From NCBI GenBank assembly GCA_017883345.1, contig JADGNT010000050.1:1-12935 (forward strand): a stretch of DNA of 12,935 bases, written 5' to 3'. Position 1 is the first letter of the stretch. Each line of letters starts with the position of its first letter. Position numbers and translations under genes: made by a program. A model generated the notes under the pieces. The model was not told the origin of the DNA. It saw only the letters and a program-made list of their open reading frames with translations, and did not search any database. The DNA is from Candidatus Solibacter sp. (lineage in GTDB: Bacteria; Acidobacteriota; Terriglobia; Bryobacterales; Bryobacteraceae). Positions 1 to 4,467 of the stretch are shown here, one piece after another.

Positions 1-468
1 GTCGCGCGTGAACGGCTGCTGTTCGCGGACCTCCCAGTTAAAGGTGTAAAGCGCGGCGGCGTCCTGCAGGTTGCCCTCGCCCAGCAGCGCGTGAAAAAAG
101 CGCGACGCGGAATCGGCTTCGTACTTGAGTTCCTTGGCGGTGGAGCCAGAGGTATCCACCATCAGGACGACGGAGAGCGCCTGCTCGGTCTGGTGTTCGA
201 AGATCTCGACCTGCTGTTTGACGCCGTTGTCGTAGACCTCAAACTCGTCTTTGGCGAGCGTGCCGACAATCTGGCCGGCCTGTGTCTTGACGGTGGTTAC
301 GACGCGGACCAGGTTGACGTCGGTGCGGAAGACGGTGGGCTGCTGCGCCACCAGCGCGCCGGCGCAGAGTGCGGCCGCCAGCCAGCGCTTGGCGTGCCAG
401 CGCTCAGCGTGCCAGCGCCTGGCGTGCCAGATTTCAACCGGCCTAACCTGCCGAGGGGATATGTTCAT
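1..468 (-). CDS. VWFA-related exported protein, TIGR03436-like (3' part missing)
   Basis: This is the N-terminal 156 residues of a secreted protein with a von Willebrand factor A domain; the rest lies beyond the left edge. After a signal-peptide core (about residues 30-41, ending VAQ) comes the stretch FRTDVNLVRVVTTVK and then DEFEVYDNGVKQ, both typical of the acidobacterial VWFA-related family. The VWA domain starts near residue 98 and shows an intact MIDAS motif, DTSGS, at 105-109, so metal-dependent ligand binding is likely. The start at 468 is well supported: AAGGAGAG lies four bases upstream of ATG. The gene begins inside the end of the MoaD-MoaE gene (26-base overlap), so the two are probably co-transcribed. 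The region before the signal core is unusually long and holds a W-H-A-x-R repeat. The ligand and role are unknown. Confidence 0.85.
   Translation of the reverse strand, partial: MNISPRQVRPVEIWHARRWHAERWHAKRWLAAALCAGALVAQQPTVFRTDVNLVRVVTTVKTQAGQIVGTLAKDEFEVYDNGVKQQVEIFEHQTEQALSVVLMVDTSGSTAKELKYEADSASRFFHALLGEGNLQDAAALYTFNWEVREQQPFTRD
382..429 (-). repeat. 15-bp tandem repeat, 3.2 copies, in the signal-peptide n-region
   Basis: On the minus strand three 15-base units follow each other: TGGCACGCCAGGCGC, TGGCACGCTGAGCGC and TGGCACGCCAAGCGC, then a further TGG. They encode W-H-A-R-R, W-H-A-E-R and W-H-A-K-R followed by W (residues 14-29 of the VWA protein). The unit is a whole number of codons, so copy-number change would keep the frame. 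It sits between the start codon and the hydrophobic signal core. Confidence 0.9.
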
Positions 469-1159
469 CCCACTCTCCTTCCACCCAGACCTCGCCGTCT
501 ATGAAGCGCTCCTTCTTCCAGATGGGGACCTGTTTCTTGAGCCGGTCGATGCCCTCTAGCGCAGCCTCAAACGCGGCGCGCCGGTGCGGCGCCGTGACGA
601 TCACCGCCACGCTGGTCTCGCCGATCAGCAGGCGTCCCAGGCGATGCACCATGGCGACCCGCTCGACTCGATACCCGGCGGCGATTTCGCGGCCGATCCG
701 GGCCATCACGTTTAACCCCATGGATTCGTAGCACTCGTAATCCAGGCACCTGGTGGGCCGCCCCTTGGTGTGATTGCGGACCGTGCCCTCGAAGGTCACC
801 ACGGCGCCCTCGGCGCCGGAGAGCAGGCGCGCGATCAGGGTGCGGGTATCGATGGCGTGGCGGGTCAGGGCGAAGTAGTTTCCGGCTTCGGAAATTTCCA
901 GGGGGTCGGTATTGCACCCGCCGCTCACGGGAGGCAGAAAGGCCACTTCGTCGCCTTCGGCGAGCTTGGTCGCCGGATCCGCAAACTCCTGATTCCGCGC
1001 CACTACGATGCTGCGCGCCAGGTCGCCGAGGCGCGGAAAGCGCGCCGCGTAACTGGCGAACACGGAGTGCAGATCGGCTCCCTCGGGGAATTCGGCCTCT
1101 TCCCGGGACATCCCCACAATATCCCGCAGCATCCCAAAAAACAGTACACGCGCGCGCAT
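443..1159 (-). CDS. moaX: MoaD-MoaE fusion protein (molybdopterin synthase, MoaX type)
   Basis: A 238-residue fusion of both subunits of molybdopterin synthase, which puts the dithiolene sulfurs into precursor Z in molybdenum cofactor synthesis in the cytoplasm. Residues 1-81 form the ubiquitin-like MoaD part, beginning MRARVLFFGMLRDIVG and ending in the sulfur-carrying Gly-Gly (80-81, in PPVSGG). MoaE follows from about residue 95 with GAVVTFEGTVRNH (118-130), and LKKQVPIWKKE (207-217), where K208 and K215 align with E. coli MoaE K119 and K126. In free MoaD the Gly-Gly must be the C-terminus; here it is internal, as in mycobacterial MoaX, so cleavage after residue 81 is expected (inference). 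The start is chosen because the MoaD beta-strand begins at residue 1; there is no clear ribosome binding site. The VWA gene overlaps its 3' end. Confidence 0.92.
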   Translation of the reverse strand: MRARVLFFGMLRDIVGMSREEAEFPEGADLHSVFASYAARFPRLGDLARSIVVARNQEFADPATKLAEGDEVAFLPPVSGGCNTDPLEISEAGNYFALTRHAIDTRTLIARLLSGAEGAVVTFEGTVRNHTKGRPTRCLDYECYESMGLNVMARIGREIAAGYRVERVAMVHRLGRLLIGETSVAVIVTAPHRRAAFEAALEGIDRLKKQVPIWKKERFIDGEVWVEGEWDEHIPSAG

Positions 1160-1202
1160 GGCAAGTAGGTAACTCTCAGTCTAACAGACGCTTCCGGATG
1201 GC

Positions 1203-1219
1203 CACCCGGTTGCGCCGGG
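1203..1219. promoter_or_regulatory. Operator-like dyad, copy 1 (CCCGG-N5-CCGGG)
   Basis: A 17-bp sequence, CACCCGGTTGCGCCGGG, contains the dyad CCCGG-N5-CCGGG. It recurs with one change at 1345-1361 in the same orientation. This copy lies about 45 bases upstream of the moaX start. It may be a regulator site, or simply the terminal part of the surrounding palindromic element. Confidence 0.4.
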
Positions 1220-1362
1220 CGCTTAAATGTTTTCGAGGCAAACGACGGGGGAAGCGGGGACAGACAGGCCTGACAGCGAATTTCCGGCAAAGGGCGCCGG
1301 AAATTCATGTCAGGCTTGTCAGTCCCCGGTTTGCGGCGGTTAAGCACCCGGTTGCGCTGGGT
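1204..1362. repeat. Nested palindromic element, MITE/REP-like
   Basis: The divergent intergenic region holds an inner inverted repeat: the left arm at 1256-1288 and right arm at 1296-1327 pair over about 30 of 33 positions around a 7-base loop. The arms run GGGGAC...GAATTTCCGGC and back. Around it lie outer arms 1204-1226 and 1340-1362, which match as inverted repeats at 16 of 23 positions (ACCC at the outer ends, GCTTAA/TTAAGC at the inner ends). No flanking target duplication was found. It may be a small non-autonomous element or a very strong RNA/DNA hairpin. The GGGGAC...GTCCCC ends recall REP sequences mobilised by RAYT transposases, but this is only a resemblance. Confidence 0.7.
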
Positions 1363-1368
1363 TACAAT
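1340..1368 (+). promoter_or_regulatory. Possible promoter of the thioesterase gene
   Basis: TACAAT (1363-1368) matches the -10 consensus at five of six positions and lies 17 bases after TTAAGC (1340-1345), a poor -35 element. Transcription would begin near 1375, only about five bases before the ATG at 1380. No Shine-Dalgarno sequence precedes that ATG, which fits a leaderless or near-leaderless message. The same -10 hexamer occurs upstream of the Rrf2 gene. Confidence 0.35.
1345..1361. promoter_or_regulatory. Operator-like dyad, copy 2, within a possible promoter spacer
   Basis: This is the second copy of the 17-bp sequence at 1203-1219, with C changed to T in the right half-site. It falls almost exactly between TTAAGC (1340-1345) and TACAAT (1363-1368), the place where a bound repressor would block RNA polymerase. 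Confidence 0.4.
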
Positions 1369-1379
1369 CATTCTTCCGC

Positions 1380-1787
1380 ATGACTCCCGTGACCGAATGC
1401 CGCCTGCGCGTCCGCTACGCCGAAACCGACCAGATGGGCGTGGTCTACTACGCGAATTACCTGGTTTGGATGGAAGTGGGCCGGGTGGAACTCTGCAAAT
1501 CCCTCGGCTTCAACTACCGCGACATGGAAATCGAGGACGGCATCTTCCTGGCGGTGGCCGAATCGCACTGCCAATACCGCCATCCCGCGCGCTTCGACGA
1601 TGAAGTAATCGTCAAGACGTGGATTGAGAAAGCCACCACGCGGATGGTGACTTTCGCCTACGAAATGCGCCTGCCGGAAAGCGATCGCCGCCTGGCCATG
1701 GGCTACACCCGGCATGTCTTTGTTTCCCGCGCCATGCGGCCGACACACCTGCCGGAGAAGTACCACGCTCTGTTCGGCCTGGAGTGA
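1380..1787 (+). CDS. Acyl-CoA thioesterase, YbgC/FadM-type 4HBT hotdog fold
   Basis: A 135-residue single hotdog-domain protein, the usual length for YbgC/FadM-type cytoplasmic thioesterases that hydrolyse acyl-CoA esters. The N-terminal signature is RYAETDQMGVVYYANYLVW, in which D17 is the expected catalytic aspartate and Y24-A-N-Y27 is the family's tyrosine/asparagine segment on the long helix. The end of the domain shows GYTRHVFVS. The exact substrate cannot be read from the sequence. The ATG at 1380 starts just before the signature; there is no Shine-Dalgarno sequence, so the message may be leaderless. The next gene on the strand, the Rrf2 regulator, is 90 bases away with its own promoter, so the two are probably separate units. 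Confidence 0.88.
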   Translation: MTPVTECRLRVRYAETDQMGVVYYANYLVWMEVGRVELCKSLGFNYRDMEIEDGIFLAVAESHCQYRHPARFDDEVIVKTWIEKATTRMVTFAYEMRLPESDRRLAMGYTRHVFVSRAMRPTHLPEKYHALFGLE

Positions 1788-1810
1788 ATAGTTGTGTGGC
1801 GCGCCCCCCA

Positions 1811-1839
1811 TTGCGTCATCTCGTCGCGATGGATACAAT
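1811..1839 (+). promoter_or_regulatory. Sigma-70-like promoter of the rrf2-cysK operon
   Basis: TTGCGT (1811-1816) and TACAAT (1834-1839) are separated by exactly 17 bases. Transcription would start near 1846, leaving about 32 bases before the regulator's ATG. A dyad overlaps the -10 and start region. Confidence 0.55.
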
Positions 1840-1851
1840 CTCTAGTGAGAT
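1838..1851. promoter_or_regulatory. Candidate Rrf2 autoregulatory operator
   Basis: ATCTCTAGTGAGAT is a 5-4-5 inverted repeat that overlaps the end of the -10 hexamer and the expected transcription start. GATAC also occurs on both sides of it (1832-1836 and 1848-1852). Rrf2 regulators often repress their own operons from such positions. The site is inferred from its position and symmetry only. Confidence 0.4.
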
Positions 1852-1877
1852 ACACGTGATTCCGCCATCCAACCACG

Positions 1878-2306
1878 ATGCACAATTCCGTCAAAGGTGA
1901 ATACGCGCTCCAGGCCGTCCTCGATCTGGCCTCCCGGCGGGCCGGTGAACCGATTCGCATCGCCGATATCGCGCAGCGCCAGAAGATTCCCCAGAAGTTT
2001 CTGGAATTGATTCTGGCCAGCCTCAAACAAGGTGGCTTCGTGGAATCGCGCCGCGGCGCCGAAGGCGGCTATCTGCTCGCCCGGCCCGCCGAATCGCTCA
2101 CCATCGGCGAGGTGCTGCGCTACGTCGAGGGCCCGCGGCAGGGCAAGAGCCGGGACCACCGCAAAGGCGCCGCCACCCCGTTCTCCGACATGTGGGAGCA
2201 GGTGGACCAGGCGATCGGCGGCGTGGTCGACAAAACCACCTTCTCCGACCTGCTCCGCGCCTGGCAGGAGAAACAGAACAAGTACGTCCTCAACTGGGAG
2301 ATCTAA
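1878..2306 (+). CDS. cymR: Rrf2-family regulator, CymR-like, partner of CysK
   Basis: A 142-residue Rrf2-family transcriptional regulator. The winged helix-turn-helix covers about residues 1-85: [33 protein letters not shown] (recognition helix) and [15 protein letters not shown] (wing), then the family motif [10 protein letters not shown]. The protein has no cysteine, so it cannot bind an Fe-S cluster as IscR or NsrR do. It matches B. subtilis CymR as I remember that sequence, including a C-terminal part of the form [10 protein letters not shown]...Y. It ends in NWEI; CymR ends in FYI, and CysE also ends in isoleucine, the residue that inserts into the CysK active site. cysK starts two bases after its stop. 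It therefore probably represses sulfur or cysteine genes when bound to CysK. There is no clear ribosome binding site. Confidence 0.85.
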   Translation: MHNSVKGEYALQAVLDLASRRAGEPIRIADIAQRQKIPQKFLELILASLKQGGFVESRRGAEGGYLLARPAESLTIGEVLRYVEGPRQGKSRDHRKGAATPFSDMWEQVDQAIGGVVDKTTFSDLLRAWQEKQNKYVLNWEI

Positions 2307-2308
2307 AC

Positions 2309-3268
2309 ATGCAAGTCTACGACGATAATTCGTTCAGCATCGGCCACACCCCGCTGGTTCGCCTGAACCGCGTCACCGATGGCGGCAAAGCCACCGTTCT
2401 GGCAAAAATCGAAGGACGCAACCCCTCCTACAGCGTGAAGTGCCGGATCGGCGCCTCCATGGTGTGGGACGCCGAAAAGCGCGGCGTGCTCCGCCCCGGC
2501 AGGGAACTGGTGGAGCCCACCAGCGGCAACACCGGGATCGCGCTGGCCTTCGTCGCCGCCGCCCGCGGGTATCCCATCCACCTCACCATGCCCGAGACCA
2601 TGTCGACGGAGCGCCGCAAGGTGCTCAAGGCTCTGGGCGCCCACCTCGTCCTCACCCCCGGTTCCGAAGGCATGTCCGGCGCCATCGCCCGGGCCGAACA
2701 GATGGTGGCCGGCGACCCCAAGCGCTTCCTCCTGCTCCAGCAGTTTAAGAACCCCGCCAACCCCGAGATCCATTTCCGTACCACCGGCCCCGAAATCTGG
2801 GAGGATACCGATGGCTCGATCGATGTGCTGGTCTCCGGCATCGGCACCGGCGGCACCATCACCGGTGTCTCCCGTTACATCAAGCAGGATCGCGGCAAGA
2901 AGATTCTATCGGTCGGCATCGAGCCGCAGAATAGTCCGGTAATCAGCCAGCATCTTGCCGGCAAACCGATGGTGCCCGGACCGCACAAAATCCAGGGCCT
3001 CGGCGCCGGATTCATTCCCGACACGCTGGACCTGACCGTGGTCGACCAGGTGGAACTGGTTACCAATGAGGAATCCATCGAGATGGCGCGCAGATTAGCC
3101 AAAGAGGAGGGCATTCTTGGCGGCATTTCCTGCGGAGCGGCGGCGGCGGTCGCCGTCCGGCTGGGGAAACTACCGGAATTCGCCGGTAAGACGATTGTCA
3201 CCGTGTTGCCCGATGGCGCCGAGCGCTACCTCAGCACGACGCTCTTTGAAGGCATGTTCGACGAGTAA
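2309..3268 (+). CDS. cysK: Cysteine synthase A (O-acetylserine sulfhydrylase)
   Basis: A 319-residue PLP enzyme that joins O-acetylserine and sulfide to make cysteine. It follows E. coli CysK closely along its whole length. K44 in NPSYSVKCR is the PLP lysine, TSGNTG (71-76) binds the substrate carboxylate, GTGGT (179-183) binds the PLP phosphate, and the late motif reads GISCGAA (272-278) where E. coli has a second serine in place of the cysteine. The start at 2309 is preferred over an in-frame ATG at 2192: the mature family begins here, GGGAG lies about nine bases upstream, and the earlier start would overlap the regulator gene by 115 bases. It is translated directly after the CymR-like regulator, which suggests it is both the enzyme and a co-regulator. 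Confidence 0.97.
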   Translation: MQVYDDNSFSIGHTPLVRLNRVTDGGKATVLAKIEGRNPSYSVKCRIGASMVWDAEKRGVLRPGRELVEPTSGNTGIALAFVAAARGYPIHLTMPETMSTERRKVLKALGAHLVLTPGSEGMSGAIARAEQMVAGDPKRFLLLQQFKNPANPEIHFRTTGPEIWEDTDGSIDVLVSGIGTGGTITGVSRYIKQDRGKKILSVGIEPQNSPVISQHLAGKPMVPGPHKIQGLGAGFIPDTLDLTVVDQVELVTNEESIEMARRLAKEEGILGGISCGAAAAVAVRLGKLPEFAGKTIVTVLPDGAERYLSTTLFEGMFDE

Positions 3269-3286
3269 CCACCCAAGCTTTGGTGT

Positions 3287-3325
3287 AGCGGGCGCATTTG
3301 GTTGATAGGGGTGAGTGCGCCCGCT
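3287..3325. terminator. Hairpin downstream of cysK, possible terminator
   Basis: AGCGGGCGCA and TGCGCCCGCT form a perfect 10-bp stem with a 19-base loop, starting 18 bases after the cysK stop. The stem is very GC-rich but has no following T-run, so it is not a textbook intrinsic terminator. It could also act in RNA stability or as a protein site. Confidence 0.45.
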
Positions 3326-3358
3326 GTCGTAACGGGGATTTAAGAAGAAGACGACATT

Positions 3359-3377
3359 TGTAACGGGCGATGTTACA
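3359..3377. promoter_or_regulatory. Operator-like dyad TGTAAC-N7-GTTACA
   Basis: A perfect 6-7-6 inverted repeat lies 48 bases upstream of the BNR-repeat gene. TAACGGG also occurs earlier at 3330-3336 in the same orientation as the left arm. The symmetry and position suit a dimeric regulator, but no regulator can be named. Confidence 0.3.
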
Positions 3378-3424
3378 GGTTCTTCTGAAGCAAGAGAGTC
3401 ATTATCAGATAGCCCTTTCGAGCT

Positions 3425-4237
3425 ATGCGAAAGCTTGCATCACTCCTGTTGGCGTGCGGCGCCCTCTGGGCACAGGACCTGCCCCCGGTTGCGGCGCCCT
3501 CCGTGGTTCCGGCCGCGCCTCTGGTGCTGGAAAATACCGGCAAGCCCATGCTGGTGCCGTTCCGTTGCACCGAGGAAGACATCCGCTCGGCCGGACTTAC
3601 GTGCTCCGAGCAAGACCCCTGTCCGGTCTACCTGGAGTTGGCCGCCGTGGAATCCACCGGCATCCGAATCTTCGCCGCGGGCAACCTCCACGCCGCCACC
3701 GCCACTCTCTACACCATCCTGCTCGGCACCGAGGACAACGGCCAGACCTGGCGCGAGGTTCACGAGCGCATCCGCGGCGCCGGTCTCGACCACATCCAGT
3801 TCGCCGATGTCGAAACCGGCTGGACCAGCGGCCTCTCCTTCGCCCCGCTCCCGCAGGACCCGTTTTTGCTCATGACTACCGACGGCGGCAAGACCTGGCG
3901 TCCCCACGCGATCTTCAATGAGCCCCGTTTCGGCTCCATCCAGCAGTTTTTTTTCGAGGATAAGACGAGCGGCTCGCTGGTGATCGATCACGGCCCGGGC
4001 ACGGGCGGCGACCGCTACGAACTCTACGAGACCAACGACGGCGGCGAAACCTGGAATATCCGCGAAACCAACGTCAAGGCAATCCGCATCAAGCGCGCCC
4101 CATTGACGCCGAATCCCGACTGGCGGGTGCGCGCCGACAGCGCCACTAAGAGCTTCCAGCTTGAGCATCGCCAGGGACAGAAATGGGTTTCTCTCGCTGC
4201 CTTCACGGTGAATCTGGGAGGCTGTAAGCCTGAATAG
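3425..4237 (+). CDS. Secreted BNR/Asp-box repeat protein, partial propeller
   Basis: A 270-residue exported protein. An N-terminal signal segment, MRKLASLLLACGALWAQ, is followed by a proline/alanine-rich linker. Three Asp-box motifs of the form T-x-D-x-G-x-T-W are visible at 102-109 (TEDNGQTW), 151-158 (TTDGGKTW) and 203-210 (TNDGGETW), as in sialidase, BNR and Ycf48/HCF136-like propellers, and a decayed fourth is possible near 246-254. The spacing of about 50 residues fits one blade per motif. The length allows only four or five blades, so the fold may be partial or completed by a partner. Catalytic residues of sialidases are not evident. C48, C60, C66 and C267 could form disulfides outside the cell. 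The start has no strong Shine-Dalgarno sequence. The function is unknown. Confidence 0.75.
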   Translation: MRKLASLLLACGALWAQDLPPVAAPSVVPAAPLVLENTGKPMLVPFRCTEEDIRSAGLTCSEQDPCPVYLELAAVESTGIRIFAAGNLHAATATLYTILLGTEDNGQTWREVHERIRGAGLDHIQFADVETGWTSGLSFAPLPQDPFLLMTTDGGKTWRPHAIFNEPRFGSIQQFFFEDKTSGSLVIDHGPGTGGDRYELYETNDGGETWNIRETNVKAIRIKRAPLTPNPDWRVRADSATKSFQLEHRQGQKWVSLAAFTVNLGGCKPE

Positions 4238-4262
4238 GATGCCCTCCCGGCGGGCGCCGCTG

Positions 4263-4409
4263 TTACTTCAGCGCAACGCGCATCTTCTGGCTCTGCCCGC
4301 TTTCGAGGCGCACCGGGTGCCCCGCTTCCAGATACGGCCGCACGGCTGCCGGAATCGAAGGCCATCCCGCTGGGAGACGGATTACGGGCCGGGTAGGCAG
4401 GGCTCGAAC
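4263..4409 (-). pseudogene. Orphan C-terminal coding fragment
   Basis: Reading leftward, 48 codons end in TAA, with an in-frame TAG just upstream and no start codon of its own apart from a late ATG. The translation includes RPVIRLPAGW and RPYLEAGHPVRLESGQSQ, which reads like the tail of a real protein rather than random sequence, but the family is not recognised. It lies between converging genes, 25 bases after the BNR gene's stop. It is probably the remnant of a deleted gene. Codon use is as GC-rich as that of its neighbours. Confidence 0.4.
4343..4375. repeat. 33-bp duplicate of a segment in the propeller gene
   Basis: This segment matches 7603-7635 at 32 of 33 positions, including 24 consecutive identical bases (4352-4375 and 7612-7635). 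The second copy lies inside the YVTN propeller gene in the same orientation and encodes SGMAFDSGSR there. Here the coding fragment uses another reading frame, so shared protein ancestry does not explain the identity. Confidence 0.85.
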
Positions 4410-4422
4410 CTATGACGTACTA

Positions 4423-4448
4423 CGCGAATTGCAGTTGGCTCATTCGCG
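4423..4448 (-). terminator. Hairpin after the TIGR03437 gene
   Basis: CGCGAAT and ATTCGCG form a perfect 7-bp stem with a 12-base loop, starting 19 bases after the stop codon of the minus-strand gene. There is no T-run after it. It is a possible but weak terminator. Confidence 0.3.
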
Positions 4449-4467
4449 CCGCAGCAACCATGCTGGC

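Noticed and set aside
382..429. CRISPR-like array
   Set aside because: The 15-bp units are directly adjacent with no spacers and are in frame inside a gene.
1160..1379. A molybdenum-cofactor riboswitch upstream of moaX
   Set aside because: The structure here is a long palindrome extending in both directions, not the multi-stem fold of that riboswitch, and I could not find its conserved core.
2192..2308. An upstream in-frame ATG that would extend CysK by 39 residues
   Set aside because: The extension overlaps the regulator gene, is not found in CysK proteins and reads like a shadow. The ATG at 2309 matches the family start and has a ribosome binding site.
3425..3475. Lipoprotein signal (LLAC at residues 8-11) in the BNR protein
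   Set aside because: The cysteine comes too early, leaving a hydrophobic part of only about seven residues; ordinary signal-peptidase I cleavage after the WAQ region seems more likely.
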